This document shows positions 9,224 to 17,804 of a DNA stretch of 64,000 bases, one piece after another (positions within the stretch are counted from its first letter, which is position 1; each line of letters begins with the position of its first letter). Source of the DNA: Rubinisphaera margarita. Its GTDB lineage: Bacteria > Planctomycetota > Planctomycetia > Planctomycetales > Planctomycetaceae. Where the stretch lies: positions 62,001-126,000 of the forward strand of contig NZ_JAKFGB010000020.1 in NCBI RefSeq assembly GCF_022267515.1, read 5' to 3'. The position numbers and the translations under genes were made by a program. The notes beneath the pieces are model-generated. The model was given only the letters and a program-made list of their open reading frames with translations. It did not search any database and was not told the origin of the DNA.

Positions 9224-9907
9224 ATGGGATTCCTCAAGCGAATTATCAAAAGCACTCATCGTGACGGTGCCCTGGCTTCGCAGAAAAGCAGCTTTGATCA
9301 CCTGACCGAAGAGCAGTTGGAACACCATCTCAGCATCTCCCGCTACGGGAGTTTCAAGCTGACCGATGCCGTTCGTCCGTCGTACAACCTCGACGTCGTG
9401 CCCAGTGCCGGCTACCGGAAGGACAAGTACTACGACAACGAAACCGGAGCCGAGATTCCCGTGCTGCTCGTCGCCCAGACCAGCGAGCGTTTGATGGACC
9501 TGTTCGTCGATCTGCTCGATCCGCTGGGTGAAGAAGTCGACCTGGTTCTGGAAACCAGCCATCAGCAGGCCGCGGGCGTGCACCGCGATCTTTACCGGGA
9601 GTCGATCGATGCCCCGGTGCTGAAGAGCATTCTCTGGGATCACGAAGAACTTCTTCTCAACGACGGTTGCGCCGGCATGGCCGTTCTCAACCCCCGCGTG
9701 CCTTACGAAGTCCAGTTCGATGAGCACAAGCTCATCATCGTCTACGGACAGGACCTGACTCCGTTCGAAGCGGTTCTGAGAGAACACGGCATCGACTGCC
9801 GTCGCGAACTGAAATTCATTACCGAAGCTGAACACGTTCACTCTTCCACGGCCGAATACGCCGAGGAGTTTGAACAGCTCTGTTATACGTTCGGGATTGA
9901 ACGTTAA
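9224..9907 (+). CDS. Hypothetical soluble protein, 227 aa
   Basis: Not recognised. No signal peptide or membrane segment is visible. The protein is acidic and mixed alpha/beta, beginning MGFLKRIIKS. It contains PSYNLDVVPSAGYRK, an Asp/Leu-rich helix SERLMDLFVDLLDPLGEEVDLVLE, and a late His/Glu-rich segment EAEHVHSSTAEYAEEFEQL. The start at 9224 is preferred over an in-frame ATG 114 bases upstream, because the intervening residues are Arg/Ser-rich and unlike the rest. The SD is weak. A conserved planctomycetal hypothetical is the most that can be said. Confidence 0.7.
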   Translation: MGFLKRIIKSTHRDGALASQKSSFDHLTEEQLEHHLSISRYGSFKLTDAVRPSYNLDVVPSAGYRKDKYYDNETGAEIPVLLVAQTSERLMDLFVDLLDPLGEEVDLVLETSHQQAAGVHRDLYRESIDAPVLKSILWDHEELLLNDGCAGMAVLNPRVPYEVQFDEHKLIIVYGQDLTPFEAVLREHGIDCRRELKFITEAEHVHSSTAEYAEEFEQLCYTFGIER

Positions 9908-10069
9908 CCACGCGGGGCATCGGCTCCGTGACAACTGAATGTGGCTCTTCCGGCAGGACGTTGGGAAGCCGACACTCGATTCGGTGCGATAACGCAAACT
10001 GCTCGTGGACGAGCAGAGTCGACCGGCTCGAACGATTTCCACTCAAGATGCGCATTGAGGCAATGCATC

Positions 10070-11992
10070 ATGTTCGCACGCTACAACCGCAACAGGCGGC
10101 GGGAGCAATGCATTCGGGACGCCCAGCAGCAGAACGCTCTGCCTGCGGAGAGTGCCGATGTTCCCGCAGAGACGTCTTTTCCCGACGCTGATCACGATTC
10201 CTCCACGGAACTCGTTTCTCAGTCCGTCCAGGTAAAACCGTCCGCTCCGAAGCCGCGTCCGCAGCGAACGATGCCTCCTGCTCAAAAGCGCTCCAGAGCG
10301 AGCACCCGACCTATGTTTGCTGTCTTCCGCCACTTCCTGGCCGTCGCAATTCTCTGCGCCATCGGCTACGCCTACCAGAAGCACCAGATGATGAGTGCGC
10401 CGGCTGGCGACGACGCCGCAGATGCCTTCGATCCCTTCGCCGAATGGAATCAGTACGGCGACGCTCCCGGATTCGGATCCGGTTCCGACGCGATCCCGTT
10501 CAACAACGACGATCTGCCCGATCCGATCCCGTTTCCCGAGACGAACGCGAGAACGTTGCCGACGGATCTGGTCAGCCACGGACAAAACACCGCTCAGGAT
10601 GTGTTAAACGGTCTGGCTCAGCCGCGAAATAATGAACGCCAGAGCCCCGGCGGATTTTCTCCCTTCGACAATCAGCCAGAGAACCTGGATTCCTCGCGCC
10701 GACCGAGTTCGAAGAAATCACTTTGGGATGAACCGGTCGTCCATCGCGAGAGCCAGTCGATTCCCAAGTTTCAGGAGAAGCAGCGACCCTCAACTGAAAA
10801 GCAGCCGGCGGCGTCCGCTACCAGGAAGAAGGGAGCCTTCTCCGCTTTCACCGAACAATTGACCGATCTTCTGCCGGGGGGAAGCGAGAAATCGAAGCCG
10901 GCAGGAGGTGAGAAAGTGACCCCGCCATCTCAGACGCCGAGTCGTCCGCCCGCTGCGGCCGAATTCTGGCGTCAGTTCACCCTCGGCAGCGGTCAGGATC
11001 GCACGGTCTGCGTAATTGATGAATCGGTCAGTCGCAATCCGCTGCTGCTCTCCGCGATCTTCACCGGTCTCCGCCGGGAATGGCTGGGAACAGACGGCAG
11101 TCGCACCCTCGAGATTCTGGTCGAACATCCCGAGGGGGGCATGGCCGGCCCCGAAAGTCGGCTGAGCGAATTGAATCCGACGCGAGTGGTCCGTGTTGTT
11201 CAGGGGAACGAAGATCGCGGCTGGATGCGGTTCTCTTCGGAAGAAGAGTCGATCGCCGCACTGGTTTCCGTTCCCGGAACCTATCGGGTCTCCTCGCTCT
11301 CCGACGTCAACGTCGCCGGAGCACGGCGTGAAGCAGGCTATCCGACCGTCGAGATTGAACTGCCGCAAAGCTCCCACGAAGGTCAGGCCGAGATGGCTCA
11401 GATCATGCACGCTGCCCTGATGGGGAACTGGACGCCCGGCTCTCTGACGTCCACGCCGCGAGTCAATAAGTCTCAGGTGAACGTGGCGGGCAAGTCCGAA
11501 CCGGTTCCAGAGAAATCGGCTGACGGAGAAGCCTGGAATCCCTTCGAAGCGCTCACCGGGATTCCGAGCATGCTCCTGGAAATGGAAAAGCCGAAGATCG
11601 ATCGCGAACAGGAACCGTCCGTCCCGATCCCGACTCCCGAGCCGGAGCGCGGAACGAAGCATGAGTTCGTCGAATCCCTGCCGACGCCTGGTGCTCCACG
11701 AGACGATGAACCCGTATTGCCAGCGCCTCGCGAAGGTCTGGATGGGTTTCGTTCGACCGACGAGTATCTGTCGAGTCTGTTGAGCGATCCGACGTCCCGA
11801 GTCATGGAGCATACGCAGCAGAACGTCGAGCAGATCCTTGATGAAACTCGAGCAGTTGCCCGCAAGGTCGGCACGGTCTCCAAGGTTGAAGTTCTGCAGC
11901 CGCCGCCGATTTTCCAGGACAAAGCCATGGTTCCGAAGGAGCCCTCGCCCTCGAACTTCTTCCGCCTGCCTCCTCCTCCCTCGGCGGAGTAG
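10070..11992 (+). CDS. Hypothetical single-pass membrane protein with Pro-rich disordered regions, 640 aa
   Basis: Not recognised. From the ATG at 10070 (TTGAGG 9 bases upstream) the protein has a basic N-terminal cytoplasmic tail of about 80 residues. One hydrophobic helix, FRHFLAVAILCAIGYAY, follows, then a long Pro/Ser/Asp-rich region. A more ordered stretch around WRQFTLGSGQDRTVCVIDES and RSLEILVEHPEGGMAGPESR-like sequence sits near the middle, and a C-terminal tail ends LPPPPSAE. Probably an envelope-anchored protein facing the periplasm. Codons upstream of 10070 are open but look non-coding. Confidence 0.65.
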   Translation: MFARYNRNRRREQCIRDAQQQNALPAESADVPAETSFPDADHDSSTELVSQSVQVKPSAPKPRPQRTMPPAQKRSRASTRPMFAVFRHFLAVAILCAIGYAYQKHQMMSAPAGDDAADAFDPFAEWNQYGDAPGFGSGSDAIPFNNDDLPDPIPFPETNARTLPTDLVSHGQNTAQDVLNGLAQPRNNERQSPGGFSPFDNQPENLDSSRRPSSKKSLWDEPVVHRESQSIPKFQEKQRPSTEKQPAASATRKKGAFSAFTEQLTDLLPGGSEKSKPAGGEKVTPPSQTPSRPPAAAEFWRQFTLGSGQDRTVCVIDESVSRNPLLLSAIFTGLRREWLGTDGSRTLEILVEHPEGGMAGPESRLSELNPTRVVRVVQGNEDRGWMRFSSEEESIAALVSVPGTYRVSSLSDVNVAGARREAGYPTVEIELPQSSHEGQAEMAQIMHAALMGNWTPGSLTSTPRVNKSQVNVAGKSEPVPEKSADGEAWNPFEALTGIPSMLLEMEKPKIDREQEPSVPIPTPEPERGTKHEFVESLPTPGAPRDDEPVLPAPREGLDGFRSTDEYLSSLLSDPTSRVMEHTQQNVEQILDETRAVARKVGTVSKVEVLQPPPIFQDKAMVPKEPSPSNFFRLPPPPSAE

Positions 11993-12012
11993 CAGTGCCA
12001 CGGCGACAGAAA

Positions 12013-12043
12013 AAGCCCCGACCTTCGAAGAAGGCTGGGGCTT
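12013..12043. terminator. Bidirectional terminator between convergent genes
   Basis: AAGCCCC-GA-CCTTC-GAA-GAAGG-CT-GGGGCTT folds into a long hairpin 21 bp past the stop of the 640-aa gene and 22 bp past the stop of the pilin gene on the other strand. A short A-run precedes it and a T-rich stretch follows. Confidence 0.75.
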
Positions 12044-12064
12044 ATCTGTTTTCAGCGTGTCGCT

Positions 12065-12391
12065 CTAATCTTTGTAGCCTTCGCTGACAGGTTCGTCGCA
12101 ACCAATGTCGCACTGGTTGTTGTCGCATTCATCCATTGTGTCGTTGAATGCGGAACCGCGTGCGTAAGCTTTGTAGCCGTAGCCCATCGACTTCTTCGAG
12201 GAGAAACCGGAGTACATGTAGCTCTGGTTGAGGCTGCCCACGGCGTCGGCGACATCGTTCATTTCACTGACGACGGCGTGCTGGACTTCGCTGAGACCAA
12301 CGATCAGTCCGAGAACGACCACGGTCGCGACCAGAATCAGTTCGGCGGAAACGATGAAACCTGCTTCATCGTTGAGAAGTTGTGTAAACAT
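12065..12391 (-). CDS. Flp/type IVb prepilin-like small protein
   Basis: 108 residues. The N-terminus MFTQLLNDEAGFIVSAELIL is followed by a hydrophobic helix (VATVVVLGLIVGL). This resembles class III/Flp prepilins, with a short polar leader, a G-F junction and a Glu five to seven residues into the helix. The C-terminal half carries two short Cys pairs (DECDNNQCDIGCDEP). It probably forms or mimics a pilus or pseudopilus subunit processed by a TadV/PilD-type peptidase; no tad genes are in the window. AAAGGA sits upstream of the ATG. Two tandem palindromes lie 55-90 bp upstream. Confidence 0.6.
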   Translation of the reverse strand: MFTQLLNDEAGFIVSAELILVATVVVLGLIVGLSEVQHAVVSEMNDVADAVGSLNQSYMYSGFSSKKSMGYGYKAYARGSAFNDTMDECDNNQCDIGCDEPVSEGYKD

Positions 12392-12446
12392 AGTTAGGTC
12401 CTTTGACCAGAAGTGCTCGAATCTTTCAACGTGATACTGAATGATT

Positions 12447-12477
12447 CTGCTTAAGCAGCATCGCGATTATCGCGATG
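12447..12477. promoter_or_regulatory. Two adjacent perfect palindromes upstream of the pilin-like gene
   Basis: CTGCTTAAGCAG (12447-12458) abuts CATCGCGA-TTA-TCGCGATG (12459-12477). Both are perfect dyads. They lie in the leader/promoter region of the minus-strand pilin gene and are operator candidates or leader hairpins. With the hemB terminator they are the only structures seen in the 368-bp gap. Confidence 0.45.
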
Positions 12478-12690
12478 AGTGTCGCGTGTCAGGCATCCCT
12501 GTCGGTCGCATCCACGACTCACTGACCACGACTCCTGCATTCCAGTCGCCGGTACCAGTTGTTGCAAGAAGGCAAGAAAAGCACAGGGGCAAAAAACCTG
12601 CGTTCGCTGCGTTGTGATTCCACGTCTGCGGACATGTTGCCCAAAGGCAACAACCGTGCAGCCGAAACGCTACAGGGATCAGGTCATCTC

Positions 12691-12729
12691 AAAGAAAAAA
12701 GGTGGCCCGTGCCGCCAGGCCGGGCCACC
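12691..12729 (-). terminator. Rho-independent terminator of hemB
   Basis: GGTGGCCCG (12701-12709) pairs with CGGGCCACC (12721-12729) around a GC-rich loop. On the minus strand it is followed by TTTTTTC (A-run 12694-12700). It lies about 30 bp past the hemB stop. Confidence 0.85.
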
Positions 12730-12759
12730 TCTGTTGAAACCGCCTCCCTGTCGGAGCCT

Positions 12760-13755
12760 TTACCTTTGTTCCCGCAGCAGCCGGGCGGCTTCCACGGCGA
12801 AGTAGGTCAGAATCCCGGACGCTCCGGCCCGTTTGAAGGCGACGAGGCTCTCCAGGATCGACTTTTCACGATCGAGCCAGCCGCGTTCGATCGCTCCCAT
12901 GATCATCGCGTACTCCCCGCTCACCTGGTAAGCGAACGTCGGCACGTGGAACCGCTCATGGATTCTCCGCACGATGTCGAGATACGGCATGCCCGGCTTG
13001 ACCATGATGTAGTCGGCTCCCTCGGCGATATCGAGTTCGACCTCGCGAAGGGCTTCGTCGGTATTGGCCGGATCCATCTGATAAGTCCGCTTGTCGCCCG
13101 ACCCGAGATTGGATTTGGAACCGACCGCGTCGCGAAATGGTCCGTAGAACGCGGAGGCATACTTGGCGGCGTAAGACATGATCTGAACGTGTTCGAATCC
13201 CGCTTCGTCCAGTGCGATCCGAATTTCGCCGATGCGACCGTCCATCATATCGGAAGGCGCAATGATATCGCAGCCGGCCTGAGCCTGAACGACCGCCTGC
13301 TGGCAGAGCATGTGGACCGATTCATCGTTGACGACGTAGCCATCGCGAACCAGTCCGTCCTGGCCATGCGTGGTGTACGGATCGAGCGCAACATCGGCGA
13401 CGATTCCGAGATCACGATTCAGCGACTTGATCTTCCGGATCGCGCTGCAGATCAGGTTGCTCTCATTCAGTGCTTCCTGTCCTTCGGGGGACTTCTTTTC
13501 CGAAGGTGTCGCGGGAAACAGAGCGATGGCCGGGATGCCCAGCTCCGCGGCTTCGCCGATGACGGATTCGAGTCGATCGAGTGAATTTCGATAAACACCT
13601 GGCATGGAATCGATCGGCACCTGTTGATCGGTCCCTTCACAGACGAACACGGGCCAGATCAAATCATCCACGGATAGATGATTCTCCCGAACCATGCGGC
13701 GGGACCAGTCGAACTGGCGGGGACGTCGGAGACGGGTTTGAGGGTATTCTGTCAT
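12760..13755 (-). CDS. hemB: Delta-aminolevulinic acid dehydratase (porphobilinogen synthase)
   Basis: Condenses two 5-aminolevulinate molecules to porphobilinogen in heme biosynthesis. 331 aa, standard length. The two Schiff-base lysines are visible as K198 (MSYAAKYASAFYGPFR) and K253 (YIMVKPGMPYLD). The metal-site region reads DVALDPYTTHGQDG (about residues 121-134). It has Asp where zinc enzymes have Cys, so a Mg-type rather than Zn-type enzyme is expected. Heme demand fits the c-type cytochrome gene nearby, but the two are not in one operon. Confidence 0.96.
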   Translation of the reverse strand: MTEYPQTRLRRPRQFDWSRRMVRENHLSVDDLIWPVFVCEGTDQQVPIDSMPGVYRNSLDRLESVIGEAAELGIPAIALFPATPSEKKSPEGQEALNESNLICSAIRKIKSLNRDLGIVADVALDPYTTHGQDGLVRDGYVVNDESVHMLCQQAVVQAQAGCDIIAPSDMMDGRIGEIRIALDEAGFEHVQIMSYAAKYASAFYGPFRDAVGSKSNLGSGDKRTYQMDPANTDEALREVELDIAEGADYIMVKPGMPYLDIVRRIHERFHVPTFAYQVSGEYAMIMGAIERGWLDREKSILESLVAFKRAGASGILTYFAVEAARLLREQR

Positions 13756-13930
13756 GGCAGGATCTCGGATTCCGCAAAATTTGTCGTCAAGAGGGTCTCA
13801 GGGATTGTCCGGAATGCCGGGGCCGTCCACTGCGGATCGGCATTGAGAGTTCGCGGGTTTTTCATTATCGTAGAGTACGAACTAAATAAACGGGCTTGAA
13901 GAGTTTGCTAGTCAATTAACGAGGTTTGTC

Positions 13931-14272
13931 ATGTCAATGTCTCGCGCCGAAGCCGTGGCCGAAATTCTGTGGGAACTGAAACGGGCCGATAAGCTTGGAA
14001 CGTTCACGGAAATCGCTCATCGAGCCGGCTTTAACCCAGGTGCCAACGGCCGCACGATGCTGTCCTGCTTGAAACTGGTCCGCAAGGACTGGCCGCATCT
14101 GCAGTGGTTTCGGGCCATTGACGACGATTTGCGCATCAGCAAGGGAAGCGAACAGGAAGTTGCCCTGAAAGAATCCGGCTATCCGCTTGAGGAAACCGAC
14201 GATCAGGAAACGCTTGTCCTGGCCAACCCGGAAGAAACTCTGCTGAACTGGTCGGCTGTCGAAGCCCAGTAA
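13931..14272 (+). CDS. MGMT/alkyltransferase-like (ATL) DNA-binding domain protein, putative
   Basis: 113 aa. The segment FTEIAHRAGFNPGANGRTMLSCLKLVRKDWPHLQWFRAIDDDLRI follows the order of the C-terminal domain of O6-alkylguanine transferases: 'y..IA..aG', an Arg-finger position, 'P..RV', then an acidic turn. The PCHR active-site Cys is replaced by WFRA. That would make it an ATL-type protein that binds alkylated DNA without repairing it; the match is by eye and weak. The tail is acidic. GAGG lies 7 bases before the ATG at 13931. Convergent with the glycosyltransferase gene (11 bp between stops). Confidence 0.5.
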   Translation: MSMSRAEAVAEILWELKRADKLGTFTEIAHRAGFNPGANGRTMLSCLKLVRKDWPHLQWFRAIDDDLRISKGSEQEVALKESGYPLEETDDQETLVLANPEETLLNWSAVEAQ

Positions 14273-14283
14273 TCGCCTCACGC

Positions 14284-16245
14284 TCATGGCTCAACGGCTT
14301 CTGCCGTGATGAGCTCGCGGAGTTCGCTTGTACGAACGTCGAATTGATAGAGCCTGCGCGCCGGGAAAAGTTCCCGTAGCTGCGGGCTCTCAAAACGATC
14401 CGCGAGCCGGTGTGCGCGAAGCACTGGCTCATCCAGCGTCGGTCCATTGATGACGTAGTCGATGTGCAGATCGTTCGGATCCGGAATAATGAAGACCACG
14501 GCTGGAGTTTCCGGAATTGTGGCGATCAGCTGATTGAAAGTGTCGTGCTTTTCCCGGGCGTAGCGGATTTCGCTGATGCCAGCGGACAGCGTCGACTGCC
14601 AGAATGGCTCGAACGTCGTATAGCTGATCAGCAGTCCGAGAGCCGGCAGTCCGAGCCACCAGGCCGACAGCCAGGGGCGATGCCACTTCCAGCTGTTGCG
14701 AATCACGATTTGTGTATCTCGCGCGAACATCAACGCCAGCAGCGGGGCTGCCTCGAAGACATAGTGCCAGTGCATAATGCCGTCGAACCAGTATGGCAGG
14801 TGCACAAGATGCAGTGAGAAGATCGCTGCGGGCACGAGCCACCATTCGGGACGATCGCGATGACCGATCCCGAGGAAGAAAAGCAGGGCAGCCAGCGTCG
14901 GCACAATGCCCAGCGTCCACTGACCCGTCGAGACTATCCGGTTCAATTCGTTCTGAAGGGCGCCGGAAAACGTGAGGTTCGTCGCCCACTGGTCGTAGTT
15001 CTCGACCACCGGCAACTCGACGCCGTCCGCAGCCTGTTCGGCGATCCATGCTTCCCCGCGGACGCGATTGTCGAAGCCATAGACGTGCCGCGGCGTGTAG
15101 TTCTGCGTGTACTGCTGATAGGGCGTGAGAAACGGATCGCCGGTTGTCGCCGCGTTGTAGGGCAGTAGCATCAACAGTCCGACGAGAAGCGGACCGCCCA
15201 TCGCGGAAATCTGGATCAGTCGATGCTTCCCCGACCGCTGACGAAACTGCCCGGCGAGAAACCAGATCCCATACGGCAACCCAATTCCGAAGGCGGTCAT
15301 TGGTCGACACCACATGGCGCAGGCCAGCCCGATTCCCGCAGCCATGGCATAGCTCCACTGCGGTTGGATGATGTTCCGGTGAAAGGCCCAGAGGAACAGG
15401 GCAAGGCCAATGAGGCCGGGGTGATGGGCCAGAAGCAAATTGCTGAAGAGCATCATGCCCGGCATCGCTGCGGTCAGAAGTCCTGCAATCAGGCAGGCAC
15501 CGTTTCCAGCGAGATCACGAGCCAGGGCCGCGACGAGACCGGTGATGATTCCCTGAGCGACCGCATAGCCGAAATAGGGAATTCCGAACGCCAGAAACGG
15601 CGTCAACCAGAGTCCCGTCCCCGGGAAATAGCGGCTGACAAAATGGCCGGGTTGCAGATTCAGGACGTGAATCTGATCGAACAGTTCGGGAGCCGGTTCA
15701 AAGCGGGGATTGGTCATCCGGCCCTGCAGAAAGGTTTCCGCCTGAAACAGATAGCTGTATTCATCGTGGAAGGCAGGCGGCAGATCACCAAAGCGGGAGC
15801 CAACAGCCAGCGTGTTGAGGAAACCGAGCAAGCCCATCGCAGCCGGCAGAACCCAGCGACCTTTGTGGGGTGCGCGAGCAGCCAGTTCCCGCTCCCGAAC
15901 TGTTCTGGTGAAAAACGTCCCGGCGTTCGCCCAGGCGAGAACTCCCCGGGGAGGCAACTCGAACTCCGGAACCCGCTTCATTCGCCAGACGAGCGGAAGC
16001 AAAATGAGCCAGAGGAAGAAGAGCGACGTCTCCCCACTGAAGTTGGCCATCCAGGCCGTCAACGGCTGCGGGCTGTTGAACGTCCGGTGATAATGCTGCC
16101 ACTCAATGGGAAGTATCAGAAGCAGGAGCCCTAAGAGCGTGACTCCGGCCGCAATCATCAATCGCCGCGGAGTTCGCAGGACGTCGGAACGCGGACCCGG
16201 ATGGGGCTTTTGGCGTTCCGGCGACTGGGACGGATCTGGCGACAC
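14284..16245 (-). CDS. GT-C fold membrane glycosyltransferase (PMT/ArnT-like), putative
   Basis: 653-aa integral membrane protein with about 11-13 hydrophobic helices. The first is near residues 30-48, then one near 65-85, then a dense block from about 130 to 540. A large first loop contains FHDEYSYLFQAETFLQGR. Its acidic Asp/Glu just after a helix is the usual catalytic position of lipid-phosphosugar-dependent GT-C enzymes. The C-terminal ~100 residues form a soluble domain (VVFIIPDPNDLHIDYVING). It probably transfers a sugar from a polyprenyl carrier to a lipid or protein in the periplasm; the acceptor is unknown. Confidence 0.75.
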   Translation of the reverse strand: MSPDPSQSPERQKPHPGPRSDVLRTPRRLMIAAGVTLLGLLLLILPIEWQHYHRTFNSPQPLTAWMANFSGETSLFFLWLILLPLVWRMKRVPEFELPPRGVLAWANAGTFFTRTVRERELAARAPHKGRWVLPAAMGLLGFLNTLAVGSRFGDLPPAFHDEYSYLFQAETFLQGRMTNPRFEPAPELFDQIHVLNLQPGHFVSRYFPGTGLWLTPFLAFGIPYFGYAVAQGIITGLVAALARDLAGNGACLIAGLLTAAMPGMMLFSNLLLAHHPGLIGLALFLWAFHRNIIQPQWSYAMAAGIGLACAMWCRPMTAFGIGLPYGIWFLAGQFRQRSGKHRLIQISAMGGPLLVGLLMLLPYNAATTGDPFLTPYQQYTQNYTPRHVYGFDNRVRGEAWIAEQAADGVELPVVENYDQWATNLTFSGALQNELNRIVSTGQWTLGIVPTLAALLFFLGIGHRDRPEWWLVPAAIFSLHLVHLPYWFDGIMHWHYVFEAAPLLALMFARDTQIVIRNSWKWHRPWLSAWWLGLPALGLLISYTTFEPFWQSTLSAGISEIRYAREKHDTFNQLIATIPETPAVVFIIPDPNDLHIDYVINGPTLDEPVLRAHRLADRFESPQLRELFPARRLYQFDVRTSELRELITAEAVEP

Positions 16246-16422
16246 GGAGGAGGAGCCTCATTCTACGGTCTGGATCACCTTCGGATGGACTCTGCCATAC
16301 TTCGCAGGAAGATGCTCAAGCAGGTAGAATCATTGAACCATCGGTTATATCACAACGCCGCATGAGAAAAAGGATCCCCCATCAGAACCAGGGAGAATCT
16401 CCCGTTTTGACCGCGCAGCAAA

Positions 16423-16452
16423 AGAGCCCCCTGCCTGACGGGAGAGGGCTCT
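16423..16452 (-). terminator. Terminator-like hairpin after the hsp20 operon
   Basis: AGAGCCC (16423-16429) pairs with GGGCTCT (16446-16452). It lies 20-50 bp beyond the stop of the downstream hsp20 gene. The T-run on the minus strand is short, so efficiency is uncertain. Confidence 0.55.
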
Positions 16453-16473
16453 GCGAGCAAATCACTCCCTCGA

Positions 16474-16881
16474 TCAGCCAGCATTAATCCGGACGCGAAC
16501 CGGTTGAGCCTCCTGACGCTTGGGAAGAGTGACGGTCAGAACACCGTTCTTCACAGTTGCTTCGAGGGCGGTCGGATCGACTTCTTCCGGCAGGCGGAAG
16601 ACCCGCTCGTAGAAGCGTTGATCCGATTCCCGATACACGTTCTCAAATCCTTCCGGAGTATACGGCTGGGTCGTGCCCCGGATCGTAAGAACTTTCTTCT
16701 CCACGGTGACTTCTGCGGTACTTTCATCAATACCCGGCATGTCCGCCTGCAGAAGATAAGCCTGATCCGTTTCGCGGATATCCGTCCGAGGCCGCGTCAT
16801 GACCTGGTGTGTCGACTCCGGAATGTGCTGGACATCGCTGCTGGTTTCCTGAGGATCATTCACCTTTTGAAGTTCTGACAT
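16474..16881 (-). CDS. Small heat shock protein, Hsp20/alpha-crystallin family (operon gene 2)
   Basis: 135 aa. A variable N-terminal arm of about 35 residues is followed by an alpha-crystallin domain. It includes RTDIRETDQAYLLQADMPGI, the strand VEKKVLTIRG, and FYERVFRLPEEVDPTALEA. The signature KNGVLTVTLPK and a short C-terminal tail (VRVRINAG) follow. ATP-independent holdase that keeps unfolding proteins soluble for GroEL/DnaK. It lies 53 bp downstream of the other hsp20 gene on the same strand and is probably co-transcribed with it from the sigma-54-type promoter. Confidence 0.93.
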   Translation of the reverse strand: MSELQKVNDPQETSSDVQHIPESTHQVMTRPRTDIRETDQAYLLQADMPGIDESTAEVTVEKKVLTIRGTTQPYTPEGFENVYRESDQRFYERVFRLPEEVDPTALEATVKNGVLTVTLPKRQEAQPVRVRINAG

Positions 16882-16934
16882 GTGACAAACTCCTTCATCT
16901 TATGTGTTTGAATACCGAGAAGTCCCCCGACGAA

Positions 16935-17375
16935 TTACCGGCCTTGAACCGGAACCCGCTTCGGGGCAAGTTCTTCAGCGATCACAAGTTTCAGTTCAAG
17001 AATTCCCTTTTCAAAGCTCGCTTCCGTTTTCGAAGTATCGATCGGCGAAGCGAACTGCATTTCCCGCTGCAGGCGACCGAATGGCCGTTCCTGCTTCAGG
17101 CTTGAACCTTCAGACTGTTCGGGCTGCTTCCGTTCGACCGCAATCCGAACCTGTTCGCCGACCACATCGACTTCGATGTCTTCTGCGGTCACGCCTGGCA
17201 GTTCGAGGCGGATCAGGAACTCGTTATCCTTTTTATAGACGTTCATACTGAGCGCGCCCTGCGAAGCCATCAGGCCGTTGCGAAACTCGATCAGCGAACT
17301 CTGAAGCTCATCCTGCAGACGTTGGCAAACGTCCGGGAGTCGCGACTGTTTTGGCAAAGCAAATGAACCCAACAT
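16935..17375 (-). CDS. Small heat shock protein, Hsp20/alpha-crystallin family (operon gene 1)
   Basis: 146 aa from the ATG at 17375, which has AAAGGAGA eight bases upstream; the longer in-frame reading upstream lies in the promoter. Alpha-crystallin features are ALSMNVYKKDNEFLIRLELPGVTAEDIEV, FGRLQREMQFASPIDTSKTEA and the terminal-strand signature FEKGILELKLVIAE. It diverges from the downstream paralogue, suggesting hetero-oligomers or different clients. The leader is about 60 nt if transcription starts from the sigma-54-type site. Confidence 0.93.
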   Translation of the reverse strand: MLGSFALPKQSRLPDVCQRLQDELQSSLIEFRNGLMASQGALSMNVYKKDNEFLIRLELPGVTAEDIEVDVVGEQVRIAVERKQPEQSEGSSLKQERPFGRLQREMQFASPIDTSKTEASFEKGILELKLVIAEELAPKRVPVQGR

Positions 17376-17447
17376 GGTTGTTTCTCCTTTGCATTTCGGG
17401 CTGATTTGGTGTCCGATCAGAAGTTGAGTGGACAGCCAATGGTATTT

Positions 17448-17462
17448 GCAACGTGCGTGCCA
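17448..17462 (-). promoter_or_regulatory. Sigma-54 (-24/-12) promoter of the hsp20 operon
   Basis: On the minus strand the sequence reads TGGCACG-CACG-TTGC-AAA (17462 down to 17448). It is an exact match to the RpoN consensus TGGCAC(G)-N4-TTGC with GG and GC in register. The predicted start is near 17436, about 60 nt ahead of the first hsp20 gene. Palindromes resembling activator sites lie 100-150 bp upstream. Confidence 0.8.
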
Positions 17463-17553
17463 ATCGTTTGGTTCACGAAAAATGTGAGTCATAACTTGTT
17501 TTTTAGTAACGTTTTATCGTTATTGGCGCGTTTTTACGCTGGCGCGTCGCTGC

Positions 17554-17612
17554 ATGCCATAATGGCATTCTTGGTGTGGGGCCGCTCAATTGGATTGAGG
17601 TGCCATAATGGC
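17554..17612. promoter_or_regulatory. Paired palindromes, putative upstream activator sites of the hsp20 operon
   Basis: ATGCCATAATGGCAT (17554-17568) and GCCATAATGGC (17602-17612) share the core GCCAT-A-ATGGC; their centres are 46 bp apart. Between them is a third dyad, CTCAAT-TGG-ATTGAG (17585-17599). They sit about 100 and 146 bp upstream of the -24 element, a normal enhancer distance for sigma-54 activators. Similar cores occur before groES and groEL2. The 17376-17804 gap holds nothing else recognisable apart from the sigma-54 promoter. Confidence 0.65.
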
Positions 17613-17804
17613 GTGCTGTGAATCCGTAACGATTAGGAAAGGGTTGACAGCAGGGGCTCGTAGAGCGGAGAGGATCGAACGAATAGATTGCAGCCGACAT
17701 GGCCGGTGATTCGATTTGAACCATACGACCCGGATTGCGGTTCCTACGGACAGGATGCGCCCGGAGCGTGAGACGAAAGACTGAAGGACCAGGGAAGGTC
17801 AACA

